A DNA stretch of 11,007 bases from Pseudorhodobacter sp. (GCA_024641255.1 JAHEDL010000142.1:1-11007), one strand, 5' to 3'; counted from the stretch's first letter, positions 1 through 6,959 are shown. Notes: generated by a model from the sequence alone, not told the origin. Made by a program: numbers and translations.

Positions 1-7
1 GACCGGG

Positions 8-50
8 TTTACGACTCTTTATTCATAGATTGCGAATAAAGAGTCGTAAA
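8..50. repeat. Perfect 17-bp inverted repeat, AT-rich, 9-nt spacer
   Basis: The arm TTTACGACTCTTTATTC (8-24) is matched without mismatch by its reverse complement at 34-50, around a 9-nt spacer. It starts 2 nt past the stop codon of the minus-strand dehydratase gene, so it could fold as the 3' hairpin of that transcript. No T-run follows on either strand, so it is not a textbook intrinsic terminator, although the A+T-rich outer ends partly resemble one. The arms are much richer in A+T than the surrounding genes. It could be a transcript end or processing hairpin, an operator for a gene left of the window, or the end of a small repeat element. The sequence alone does not decide. Confidence 0.85.
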
Positions 51-52
51 TT

Positions 53-418
53 TCAAGCCTGACGGTTTGCGCGAACTTCGCACAAACAAGAAATTGGTTC
101 GGAATGGTCGCGCACAACCGTGGCCGCTCCGGCAGCGTTGTCCATCAACCGGGCAAGGCTGATATCCAGCGCAGACAGACCGTTGCAGTCATGGGTAAGC
201 AGCGTCACGTCGACGATGTTGTATTTGTTGGACCATTCTGGATGATGGTTCAGCTTTTCGGCGGCAAGTGCGGCGCGGGTCATGAAGCCCCAAGCTTCTG
301 AAAAGCTTTTGAATTTCCAAACTTTACGAATGGCGTCCCGATCCGGAACTGCCCCCCAACCGGTTTCGCCCAAGGCGGGCAATTGTGCATCGCGGTCGGC
401 TTTCGACAAGGCGTCCAT
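53..418 (-). CDS. phhB: 4a-hydroxytetrahydrobiopterin dehydratase (pterin-4a-carbinolamine dehydratase, PCD/DCoH family)
   Basis: Predicted cytoplasmic enzyme of 121 aa. The family dehydrates 4a-hydroxytetrahydropterin to quinonoid dihydropterin, recycling the cofactor of aromatic amino-acid hydroxylases; in bacteria without such hydroxylases the role is less clear. The signature is complete: E54-x3-H58-H59-P60, Y66, H76 and D85, with spacings x5, x9 and x8 as in the family pattern. The ATG at 418 has AAAGGA (425-430) 6 nt upstream, inside the end of the GST gene, which stops only 3 nt before this start; translation is probably coupled. The family usually ends shortly after the LARLMD helix (residues 88-93). 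Here about 25 further residues follow (roughly 97-121), with two cysteines and no resemblance I recognise. The family call is firm; the physiological role and the use of the symbol are by homology. Confidence 0.9.
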   Translation of the reverse strand: MDALSKADRDAQLPALGETGWGAVPDRDAIRKVWKFKSFSEAWGFMTRAALAAEKLNHHPEWSNKYNIVDVTLLTHDCNGLSALDISLARLMDNAAGAATVVRDHSEPISCLCEVRANRQA

Positions 419-421
419 GGC

Positions 422-1024
422 TTATCCTTTCGGCAAAAGCGCGTCATTCAGGGCGGTTGACCGGCCCAGGGCCGGGCGTTGGCTAAGGCGTTGCCAGTAG
501 TCTTGGAACGCCGGTCTGGCTTCTATTGTGTTGAAACGCATGCCATAACCGATTTGGCTGCCGACATAGACATCTGCGGCGGAAAAAGCGTCGCCGCAAA
601 TATAGGGCGCCTTCAGCAGTTGCGCTTCAAGTGTATTCAGCACCGCCTTCAGGCTGCCATAGCCGACCATGCCGCTGCGTTCTGGCGGAATTTCTACCGC
701 AAGCGCCGCGTTGGTCACTGCGGCTTCGATTGGGCCTGCGCCGAAGAACATCCAACGATAGAATGCGGCGCGGTTGCTGGGGATCAATCCGGCTTGCGGG
801 AAGGCGTCGGCCAGATAGGTGATGATCGCGGCAACCTCGGTGATCACCTGACCATCATGTACCACGGCGGGCACTTTTCCCATTGGGTTAATGGCCAGAT
901 AGGGCGCGGCTTTCATTTCAGGGCCATATTGAATGACCTTGGTTTCATAGGGCGCGCCGACCTCTTCCAGCATCCAATGCACGATGCGGCCACGGCTTTG
1001 CGGGTTAGTGTAGAATGTTAACAT
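422..1024 (-). CDS. Glutathione S-transferase family protein
   Basis: Cytosolic 200-aa protein with two-domain GST architecture. Residues 1-78 form the thioredoxin-like glutathione-binding domain: an opening beta strand with FYTNPQSRGR (4-13), the INPMGKVPAV segment containing the cis-proline P52, and TEVAAI (62-67), where many GSTs have Glu-Ser. Residues 85-200 form the all-helical domain with the usual FSAADVYVG helix start near 147-155. S10 or a nearby residue could activate the thiol, but the class and substrate cannot be assigned. The ATG at 1024 directly abuts the TGA of the upstream acyltransferase gene, and GAGGA (1029-1033) lies 4 nt upstream, so the two genes are translated in tandem. 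The PCD gene follows 3 nt downstream. Length is normal for the family. Confidence 0.9.
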   Translation of the reverse strand: MLTFYTNPQSRGRIVHWMLEEVGAPYETKVIQYGPEMKAAPYLAINPMGKVPAVVHDGQVITEVAAIITYLADAFPQAGLIPSNRAAFYRWMFFGAGPIEAAVTNAALAVEIPPERSGMVGYGSLKAVLNTLEAQLLKAPYICGDAFSAADVYVGSQIGYGMRFNTIEARPAFQDYWQRLSQRPALGRSTALNDALLPKG

Positions 1025-2176
1025 TCAATCCTCGGACGAGATGCGGCGGAAAGGGCCGTAGGCGGTAAGAACTTCAATCTCTTCATCCACGGCGCGACGT
1101 TCTTCGACAAGATAGCGTGCAACGGCATCGCGGAAAGCCGGATCTGCGATGTAGTGCAGCGAATGCACCGGAGTCGGCAGGTATCCGCGCGCCAGTTTGT
1201 GTTCGCCCTGCGCGCCCGCTTCGACGCGCGACAGGCCGTTGGCGATTGCCCAGTCGATCGCCTGATAATAGCACAGTTCGAAATGCAGGCAGGGATGATC
1301 TTCGGTGCAGCCCCAATAGCGGCCGAACAGCGTATCGCGCCCGATGAAGTTCAGCGCGCCTGCAACCGGCGTAGTGCCGTTGAACGCCAGCACCAGCAGA
1401 ATGTCATCGCGCATGCTGCGGTGCAGCTCGGTGAAGAAGGCGCGGGTCAGATAGGGCGTGCCCCATTTGCGGCTGCCGGTGTCTTGGTAAAAGCGCCAAA
1501 ATGCATCCCAATGCGCGGGTTCAATATTGGCACCGGTCAGGGCGCGGATGGTCAGACCAGACGCTTGGGCGGTTTCGCGTTCTTTTCGGATCATCTTGCG
1601 CTTGCGGCTGGACAGATTGGCCAGAAAACCTGCGAAATCGCTGTAACCGTTGTTTTCCCAATGAAATTGCTGGGTAACGCGGTGCAAAAGCCCGTGAGTT
1701 CCAGCCAGAGATAGCGCCTCTTCTTCGGTGCAGAAGGTGATGTGCAGCGATGAAAGCTTATTCTGATCGGCAAGGCTGATCGCGGTTTCCAGCAGGGTTT
1801 CGCGCAACGACGGATCGCACAGAAACCGGCGGCCAGTGGCGGGGGTGAAGGGAACGGCGGCCTGCAATTTAGGATAGTAGGCACCGCCCGCCCGTTCATA
1901 GGCCTGCGCCCAACCGTGATCGAAAATATATTCGCCCTGACTGTGCGATTTCACATAAAGCGGCAGTGCGGCGATTGGCGCGGTATCGCGCAGAATCAGC
2001 GGGCGGGTTTGCCAACCTGTGCCAGTGCCTGTGGAGTAAGAAGCATCAAGTGCGGCCAGAAAGCGATGGGTGGTGAACGGGTCAACCGCGCGGCCGGTTT
2101 CTGGGCAGGCCAAGGCATCCCACTCGGCGGCGGAAATATCGGACATGCCGGTAAGAAGCTGCGCTTCGACGCTCAT
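1025..2176 (-). CDS. FemAB-like/GNAT-fold acyltransferase (DUF482 type)
   Basis: Predicted protein of 383 aa that I recognise as the FemAB-like (DUF482, PF04339) branch of the GNAT fold, often labelled 'GNAT family N-acetyltransferase'. Typical blocks are visible: YIFDHGWAQAYERAG, AAVPFTPATGRRFL, a basic segment SSRKRKMIRKERE, GRYWGC followed by HFELCYYQAIDWAI, and EAGAQGEHKLARGY near the C-terminus. FemAB relatives transfer aminoacyl or acyl groups to cell-wall or other amines, but the substrate of this branch is unknown to me. The frame stays open upstream to 2383, into the preceding gene; that N-terminal stretch is low-complexity and unlike the family. I therefore place the start at ATG 2176, with a modest AAGG before it. 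No signal peptide or membrane segment is seen, so it is probably cytoplasmic. Confidence 0.85.
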   Translation of the reverse strand: MSVEAQLLTGMSDISAAEWDALACPETGRAVDPFTTHRFLAALDASYSTGTGTGWQTRPLILRDTAPIAALPLYVKSHSQGEYIFDHGWAQAYERAGGAYYPKLQAAVPFTPATGRRFLCDPSLRETLLETAISLADQNKLSSLHITFCTEEEALSLAGTHGLLHRVTQQFHWENNGYSDFAGFLANLSSRKRKMIRKERETAQASGLTIRALTGANIEPAHWDAFWRFYQDTGSRKWGTPYLTRAFFTELHRSMRDDILLVLAFNGTTPVAGALNFIGRDTLFGRYWGCTEDHPCLHFELCYYQAIDWAIANGLSRVEAGAQGEHKLARGYLPTPVHSLHYIADPAFRDAVARYLVEERRAVDEEIEVLTAYGPFRRISSED

Positions 2177-2203
2177 ATTCAGCCTTGATGCGGTGGCGGG
2201 GAG

Positions 2204-2220
2204 GGGCGCTGGCTGCGCCC
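2204..2220. repeat. GC-rich hairpin in the gap before the acyltransferase gene
   Basis: GGGCGC (2204-2209) and GCGCCC (2215-2220) pair perfectly around a 5-nt loop. This sits in the 97-nt gap between the phosphodiesterase stop (2274) and the acyltransferase start (2176), 28 nt before the latter. No T-run follows on the minus strand, so it is not an intrinsic terminator. It might tune read-through or mRNA stability within the operon. Short GC palindromes also arise by chance in such DNA. Confidence 0.4.
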
Positions 2221-2273
2221 GGACCGTTGCGGATAGATAAGACAGACCAAGGGTGGTGCAGATTGTTGCCGGG

Positions 2274-3044
2274 TCAAGCCGGGACCTTGGCTGGATAGGA
2301 TTCGAAGGTGACGTTATCGGCGATTTTGCGCGCTTCTGCCTCTGCTTCCGGGCTGCGGATTGTCCAACACAGGATTGTGGCACCTTGGGCTTTCAATTCA
2401 GCCACGCGGGGGGCGGGCAGATCGGCGGCTTCGTGGCTGATAAAGCTGGACAGCGTGCGATCATAGTCCGGGATCGGTCGCAACCGGGCGCAGGTTTCGG
2501 GCGCAAGCGGTGCCCAGTCTGCCGGATCATAGGCCGAGGTGGTCAGGCCGCGCGGCAGCTTGGGGGCAAGTCGCGCCATATGGGCGATGGCGTGCGGATT
2601 GAAACTCATCACCGCGACCGGGCCGTTGTAGCCGACGAGCGCGGCTGCCGTGGCGGCTTCAAGCTGACCGTCGGTTTCAGACATCGTGTCGGTCTGGTCC
2701 TTGATTTCGATCAGCAACGGAACCTGCCCGGCGATCTGTGCCAAGACTTCGGCCAGCGACGGAATGGTTTCGTCGCTGTCGCGCAATTTGATTTGGGCAA
2801 GCTCTGCCGTAGTGTAGTTTTTGACGAAACCGGTGGCTTCGGTCAGCCGCTCCATCCATTCATCATGGAACACCATCGCCACGCCGTCTTTTGACAGTTG
2901 CAGATCAATTTCAATACCGTAGCCCGCGGCGACCGCCGCGCGCACCGCCGCCAAGGAATTCTCGGGGCGGCGGGCGCTGCGGTTGTGATAGGCGCGGTGG
3001 GCCAGCGGCGTTGTCAGAAATGCGGCGGGCAGCGGGGCGCGCAT
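2274..3044 (-). CDS. ugpQ: Glycerophosphodiester phosphodiesterase
   Basis: Predicted 256-aa GDPD-family enzyme that hydrolyses glycerophosphodiesters, the deacylated phospholipid head groups, to glycerol-3-phosphate and an alcohol. Visible motifs, numbered from the chosen ATG: H16-R17 in the opening LAHRAYHN; E28-N29; the metal-binding pair E45 and D47 in GIEIDLQLSKDG; the second catalytic histidine in VFHDE (H60); LLIEIKD in the middle; and CWTIRS near the C-terminus. No signal peptide is evident, so this is a cytoplasmic UgpQ-like rather than a periplasmic GlpQ-like form. The ATG at 3044 overlaps the ridA stop by one base (TGATG on the minus strand), the usual mark of translational coupling. 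An in-frame TTG one codon earlier is a less likely alternative. The symbol is by family resemblance only; no ugp transporter genes are adjacent. Confidence 0.92.
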   Translation of the reverse strand: MRAPLPAAFLTTPLAHRAYHNRSARRPENSLAAVRAAVAAGYGIEIDLQLSKDGVAMVFHDEWMERLTEATGFVKNYTTAELAQIKLRDSDETIPSLAEVLAQIAGQVPLLIEIKDQTDTMSETDGQLEAATAAALVGYNGPVAVMSFNPHAIAHMARLAPKLPRGLTTSAYDPADWAPLAPETCARLRPIPDYDRTLSSFISHEAADLPAPRVAELKAQGATILCWTIRSPEAEAEARKIADNVTFESYPAKVPA

Positions 3045-3505
3045 CAAGCGATCTCGAACAGGCCTTCGATCTCTACCGCGACGCCCAAGGGGAGCGAGGC
3101 AGCAGAGACGGCGGAGCGGGCGTGGCGGCCTGCGTCGCCAAGGGCGGCAACAAGGAAATCCGAGGCGCCGTTGATGACCTTGGGCTGGTCAGTGAAATCG
3201 GCGGTCGAATTCACGAAGCCAACCAGTTTCACGGCCCGGACGACGCGCGACAGATCGCCGCCGCAGGCTTTCTTCAGCTGTGCCAGCAGCGAAATGGCGC
3301 AGGATTTGGCCGCATCGGCACCCGCAGTGACATCAAGATCGGCACCAAGCTTGCCCTTGATCAGGCCGCCAGCGTTTTGGCTGATTTGGCCCGAGATGTG
3401 GACAAGGTTACCGACCACAACGAAGGGCACGTAGTTGGCCGCCGGGGCCGGGGCGTCGGGCAGGGTGACGCCAAGTTCGGCGAGGCGGGTTTCGATGCTG
3501 GACAT
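3044..3505 (-). CDS. RidA/YjgF/UK114-family protein (longer, about 150-aa subgroup)
   Basis: Predicted cytosolic 153-aa protein. RidA proteins form trimers, and the archetypal ones hydrolyse reactive enamine/imine intermediates released by PLP enzymes. Supporting blocks: FVVVGNLVHISGQ (28-40), the VVRAVKLVGFVNS strand (88-100), and HARSAVSAASLPLGVAVEIEG (128-148), which carries the conserved arginine R130 and the glutamate of the VEIEG strand. The arginine argues for an active imine-hydrolase site, though substrates of this longer subgroup are not established for certain. The frame is open back to 3613, but GGAG (minus strand of 3513-3516) 7 nt before ATG 3505 and the family N-terminus support 3505 as the start. 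It is the first gene of a probable five-gene operon. I leave the symbol blank because true RidA and its paralogues cannot be told apart here. Confidence 0.9.
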   Translation of the reverse strand: MSSIETRLAELGVTLPDAPAPAANYVPFVVVGNLVHISGQISQNAGGLIKGKLGADLDVTAGADAAKSCAISLLAQLKKACGGDLSRVVRAVKLVGFVNSTADFTDQPKVINGASDFLVAALGDAGRHARSAVSAASLPLGVAVEIEGLFEIA

Positions 3506-3534
3506 TGTCGGGCTCCAAAGCTGATTTGGCGGCA

Positions 3535-3562
3535 GGCTAACGGGGCGAAGCCGTTCCGGCAA
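3535..3562 (-). promoter_or_regulatory. Possible ridA-operon promoter
   Basis: On the minus strand TTGCCG (3557-3562) and TTAGCC (3535-3540) are separated by 16 nt, about 30 nt before the ridA start. The match to sigma-70 consensus is mediocre, and the elements overlap a small hairpin (AACGG 3539-3543 with CCGTT 3551-3555). A promoter is expected here because the upstream operon has its own terminator. The 25-bp palindrome at 3565-3589 would lie directly upstream of the -35. Confidence 0.3.
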
Positions 3563-3564
3563 GG

Positions 3565-3589
3565 CCCGTGTCGCACAGTGCGACACGGG
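3565..3589. repeat. Perfect 25-bp palindrome, possible operator
   Basis: CCCGTGTCGCAC (3565-3576) is mirrored exactly by GTGCGACACGGG (3578-3589) around a single central base, 3577. It lies 60 nt upstream of the ridA start and just past the candidate terminator of the secretion operon. There is no T-run beside it, so the long symmetric form reads better as a dimeric regulator site than as a terminator. As RNA it could still make a strong hairpin of about 10 bp. No known regulator consensus was recognised. Confidence 0.7.
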
Positions 3590-3600
3590 GTTGCGGCACG

Positions 3601-3624
3601 AAAAATCAAACACTTAGATGTTTG
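3601..3624 (-). terminator. Probable intrinsic terminator of the type I secretion operon
   Basis: Read on the minus strand, CAAACAT and GTGTTTG (3618-3624 and 3607-3613) form a 7-bp stem with one G-U pair around the tetraloop CTAA, followed by A and then five T (3605-3601). It lies 49 nt beyond the stop of the adaptor gene. The stem is short and A+T-rich, so it may be weak, but position and T-run fit. Confidence 0.6.
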
Positions 3625-3673
3625 CGTTAACGATCCGTCAACCATTGCTGGCAAGGACGGCGTGTGCCAAGTG

Positions 3674-5047
3674 TTACTGTTCGCGGAAGGCCAGTTTGAA
3701 GTAATCGGTGAAGGGTTTAAGCAGATAGGACATCGGCGAGCGGGCACCGGTTTCGATAAACGCCTCGACCGGCATGCCGGGCAGCAGGGTTTGGGTTTTC
3801 AGCTTGGCCAACTCGCCCTCATCCAGCAAAATTTCGGCCCGGAAAAACGGTGCCTGTGTGCGCTGATCCACCAGCGCGTCGGCGGATACGGTGGCAACGT
3901 GGCCGAAGATTTCCGGCGTGGTGCGGGCGGAAAAAGCCGGGAAGGCCAGCCGCACCTTTTGCCCAACATGCACCTCGTCGATGTGAATCGGCGTGACCTG
4001 CGCGGTGATCACCAAGGGGCGGTCTTGCGGAATGATGTAAAGCACCGGCTCTGCCGCCCGCAAAACCGAGCGCGGGGTGGTGACTTGCAGCCCCAGAACC
4101 ACGCCGGACACAGGTGCACGGATATCAAGCCGCGCGATGCGTTCGATCAGGGCGCGGCGGCGTTCGGCCATTTCAAGCACCTGCGGGCCAAGGTCGCGCA
4201 ACTGGGTGTTCGCCTCTTCGCGGCGAACAGCGGCAAGGCGGAGGATTTCAAGATCAACCTCGGTTGCGCGGCCCTGCGCTTGTGCTTTTGAGGCGATCAA
4301 CTCGCCCATGTTGCCCTGCAAATTCGCGGCTTCGCGTTCAAGCCCCAAAACCGTGCTGGATTGTGCAAGGCCCTTGTCGAGCAGGCTTTGCTGATCTGTC
4401 AGTTCTTGTTGGATCAGGCCAAGCTGTTTGTTGACGGCGGCGGTCTGGGCGTCGATGCCGTCGATCTGCGACGAAATCTGGGCGTTGCGTTTATCAAGCT
4501 GTTCGCTTTGCCGCATGAGGCTTTCTTTGCGGGCGAAGAACAGCTTGCGCTGACCGTCGATCTGTTCGGCAACATCGGCGCGGGTTTTTGCCAGTTCGGC
4601 CAATTCGCCGGTGAAAACCGGGTCTTGCTTGTCATCGCGTTCAGCCTCTAGCCGGGCGCGGCGGGCCAAAGCTTCGAACAGCTGGCCTTCGACGATGGCC
4701 AGTTCGGATTGCAACAGCGACCCATCAAGCCGGATCAACAGATCGCCAGCGTTGACCGCCTGCGCCTCTTTCACCGCGATTTCGGCAACGACACCTCCGT
4801 CAGGGTGCTGCACGATCTGGCGGTTTTGATCGACCTCTAGCTGGCCGGGGGCGACGATGGCACCGTCAATATCGGTCAACAGCGACCAGCCGCCAAAGCC
4901 GCCAACTAAAAGCGCGATGGTGACAAGGCCGACGGCAACCGGACGGCGGGCCGACCAAACCGGTGCCAGCGCGGGTGATGCCGATACCGGCGCGATGCGC
5001 GGCGCGGGGGGCGTTTGGGCGGGGATTTTTGCCGGAGTTTGGCTCAT
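3674..5047 (-). CDS. HlyD-family periplasmic adaptor subunit of a type I secretion system
   Basis: Predicted membrane-fusion protein of 457 aa, linking the inner-membrane ABC exporter to an outer-membrane TolC channel. Layout: a proline/alanine-rich cytoplasmic tail (1-33); one transmembrane helix at about 37-57; a first lipoyl half with QIVQHPDGGVVAEI (77-90); a long coiled-coil hairpin at about 112-300, rich in Q, E, R and L; the return lipoyl strand RLDIRAPVSGVV (306-317); a beta-barrel region; and the PMSYLLKPFTDYF tail (438-450) common to PrtE-like adaptors. The ATG at 5047 overlaps the ABC gene stop by 4 nt (ATGA) and has GGAGG (minus strand of 5054-5058) 6 nt upstream. The frame continues upstream to 5173 only as a shadow of the ABC gene. 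No substrate gene is adjacent. Confidence 0.93.
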   Translation of the reverse strand: MSQTPAKIPAQTPPAPRIAPVSASPALAPVWSARRPVAVGLVTIALLVGGFGGWSLLTDIDGAIVAPGQLEVDQNRQIVQHPDGGVVAEIAVKEAQAVNAGDLLIRLDGSLLQSELAIVEGQLFEALARRARLEAERDDKQDPVFTGELAELAKTRADVAEQIDGQRKLFFARKESLMRQSEQLDKRNAQISSQIDGIDAQTAAVNKQLGLIQQELTDQQSLLDKGLAQSSTVLGLEREAANLQGNMGELIASKAQAQGRATEVDLEILRLAAVRREEANTQLRDLGPQVLEMAERRRALIERIARLDIRAPVSGVVLGLQVTTPRSVLRAAEPVLYIIPQDRPLVITAQVTPIHIDEVHVGQKVRLAFPAFSARTTPEIFGHVATVSADALVDQRTQAPFFRAEILLDEGELAKLKTQTLLPGMPVEAFIETGARSPMSYLLKPFTDYFKLAFREQ

Positions 5048-6780
5048 GATACGCCTCCGGGGGCGCTGGTCTGGGTGATTTGAGAGTGGTTTTTCACCAT
5101 TTCGCGCAAGACGGCATCGCGGGGGCCAAAGGCGCGGCGCATACCGTCTTCGAGCACCAAGAGCAGTTCGCATTCCTGAATGGCGGCGGGGCGGTGCGCC
5201 ATGATCAGCACCGCGCCGCCAGCCTCTTTCGTGGTGCGAATCGCGGTGTTCAGCGCGATGGTGCCATCGTTATCAAGGTTGGAGTTGGGTTCATCCAGCA
5301 CCAGAATCACCGGGTTGCCGTAAAGGGCGCGGGCAAGGCCGATCCGCTGAATCTGGCCGCCCGACAGCCTGCCACCGATTTGGGAAATGCGGGTATCATA
5401 ACCTTCGGGCAGCTTGATGATCATGTCATGCGCAGCGGCGCGCTTGGCGGCATCAACGATCTTGGCGGCGTCGCCATGGTCTTGCAGACGCGCGATATTT
5501 TCCGCGATGGTGCCATCAAACAAGGCGATGCGCTGCGGCAGATAGCCGATGTAGCTGCCCAGAACATCGGGGTCGTATTGGTCAAGCGTGGCACCATCCA
5601 GCCGCACCTTGCCGCCCGCCGGTTTCCAGACCCCGATCAGGGCGCGGGCCAAGGTGGATTTGCCCGCACCTGACGGGCCGATCACGCCCATTGCCTGCCC
5701 CGGCTCCAGACGGAAGCTGACAGCGCGCAGCACCGCCTGCAATTCGCCCGGCGGAATGACGGTAAGATTTTGCGCCTCTAGCACGGCTTTGGGATACGGC
5801 AGCGCGGTGCGCTGCGGCTCGTCCGGGCTGCGGGTCAGCAGCTCTGACAGGCGGCGATAGCCTTCGCGGGCACGGGTGATCACCGCCCATTGGCCAATGG
5901 CTTGTTCGATGGGCGACAAGGCGCGGCCCATCAGGATGGAACCCGCAATCATTGCGCCAGATGACAGTTCGTTTTTCAGCACCAGCCACGCGCCAAGGCC
6001 CAGCATGGCCGATTGCAGGAACACCCGGAAGGTTTTGGAAATGCCGCCAAAGCTGCCTGCAACATCACCTGCGGTGATGCTTGCGGCCAGCGCCGCGCCG
6101 CGCGCTTTTTGCCAGCGGTCAAAGGCGGCGGTGGTCATGCCAAGGGCCTGCACGGTTTCGGATTCGGACTTGATCAGATCTGACATCCGCTCTGCCGCGA
6201 GGGTGAGGTTGTTGGTGCGGGTCAGCGGCGCAAGGGTAAGGCGTTGGTTTAACACGGTGACGATGATCAAAACCACGCCGCCGCCGACCGACAGGATGCC
6301 AAGCAAGGGGTGAAACACGAAGATCGCGGCGAAGAAGAATGGCATCCAGATGATGTCAAACACCGCAAGCAGCACCGGCGAGGCCCAAAGCCGCTGAATG
6401 GCTTCCAGGTCGCGCTGGGCGGCGATGGCGGTGGGTTCGTTGGGTTGCAGCGTCAGGCGGCGCATGGCTGCGGAAAACACCCGACGATCCAGCCGGTCTT
6501 GCATGATGGCGCCGATGCGGGCCATGACGCGGGCGCGGACGTTGTCAAGGATGCCCATCGCGATGAACAGGAAGGTCACCAGCACCGAAAGCGCCACAAG
6601 CGTTGCTTCCGACCGGCTGCCCAAAACACGGTCGTAGACCTGCAGCATGTAAAGCGAACCGGTCAGTTGCAGCAGGTTGGCGAAGACGGAAAACAGGCCG
6701 ACGGCCCAAAGCAGATTGCGCTGATCCGTCCATGCGGCGCGAATCTCGGCCTCGCCGCGGCGGTTGTCTGGTTGGCTCAT
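5044..6780 (-). CDS. Type I secretion system permease/ATPase (PrtD-like)
   Basis: Predicted inner-membrane ABC exporter half-transporter of 578 aa, working as a dimer with the adjacent adaptor. The N-terminal membrane domain (about 20-300) begins with AVGLFSVFANLLQLTGSLYM and the MLQVYDRVLGSRS segment typical of the PrtD/HlyB group. There is no N-terminal C39-like peptidase domain, which fits exporters of proteins with uncleaved C-terminal signals such as RTX proteins. The ATPase domain (about 333-578) is complete: Walker A GPSGAGKST (368-376), Q-loop Q416, signature LSGGQ (472-476), Walker B VILVLDE (491-497), D-loop SNLD (500-503) and switch histidine H529. ATG 6780 has GGAG (minus strand of 6788-6791) 7 nt upstream. 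It is the first gene of a two-gene operon; the cargo cannot be read from this window. Confidence 0.94.
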   Translation of the reverse strand: MSQPDNRRGEAEIRAAWTDQRNLLWAVGLFSVFANLLQLTGSLYMLQVYDRVLGSRSEATLVALSVLVTFLFIAMGILDNVRARVMARIGAIMQDRLDRRVFSAAMRRLTLQPNEPTAIAAQRDLEAIQRLWASPVLLAVFDIIWMPFFFAAIFVFHPLLGILSVGGGVVLIIVTVLNQRLTLAPLTRTNNLTLAAERMSDLIKSESETVQALGMTTAAFDRWQKARGAALAASITAGDVAGSFGGISKTFRVFLQSAMLGLGAWLVLKNELSSGAMIAGSILMGRALSPIEQAIGQWAVITRAREGYRRLSELLTRSPDEPQRTALPYPKAVLEAQNLTVIPPGELQAVLRAVSFRLEPGQAMGVIGPSGAGKSTLARALIGVWKPAGGKVRLDGATLDQYDPDVLGSYIGYLPQRIALFDGTIAENIARLQDHGDAAKIVDAAKRAAAHDMIIKLPEGYDTRISQIGGRLSGGQIQRIGLARALYGNPVILVLDEPNSNLDNDGTIALNTAIRTTKEAGGAVLIMAHRPAAIQECELLLVLEDGMRRAFGPRDAVLREMVKNHSQITQTSAPGGVS

Positions 6781-6901
6781 GCGCCGTCTCCGTCCCTGCC
6801 CGTTTTGGCCTTATACGCAGCCAATGGTTCGGCGGAGATTAACCGGCGTTACCTTGATGCCACGTTTGGCCGTTGTATTGGCCCAAAGCGCAGCTTACTC
6901 C

Positions 6902-6918
6902 TTGTCATAGGTGGACAA
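6902..6918. promoter_or_regulatory. Inverted repeat TTGTC-N7-GACAA in the divergent region before mlaA
   Basis: The 179-nt gap between the secretion operon and mlaA must contain two divergent promoters. TTGTC (6902-6906) and GACAA (6914-6918) form a perfect 5-bp dyad 41 nt before the mlaA start, next to an A+T-rich TATAAA (6920-6925). TTGTCA to TATAAA is only 12 nt apart, too short for a standard sigma-70 promoter. The dyad could be a regulator site or chance. On the other strand a TATAAG (6811-6816) could be a -10 for the secretion operon, but I see no convincing -35. Confidence 0.3.
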
Positions 6919-6959
6919 AATATAAACTTGGCAATGAACTCTTGCGGGAATGTAGAAGT

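Noticed and set aside
2177..2383. N-terminal extension of the acyltransferase to 2383
   Set aside because: It would overlap the end of the phosphodiesterase gene by 110 nt and adds a low-complexity stretch unlike the family; the internal ATG at 2176 gives the expected N-terminus.
2891..4291. A 466-codon open frame on the plus strand
   Set aside because: It runs antisense across the phosphodiesterase, RidA and adaptor genes, which all have clear family motifs and ribosome sites. Its translation shows no recognisable domain and is biased to G, R and A, as expected of a shadow frame in high-GC DNA.
5048..5173. N-terminal extension of the HlyD-type adaptor to 5173
   Set aside because: It lies wholly within the ABC gene, and the ATG at 5047 has an excellent GGAGG and a 4-nt overlap with the upstream stop.
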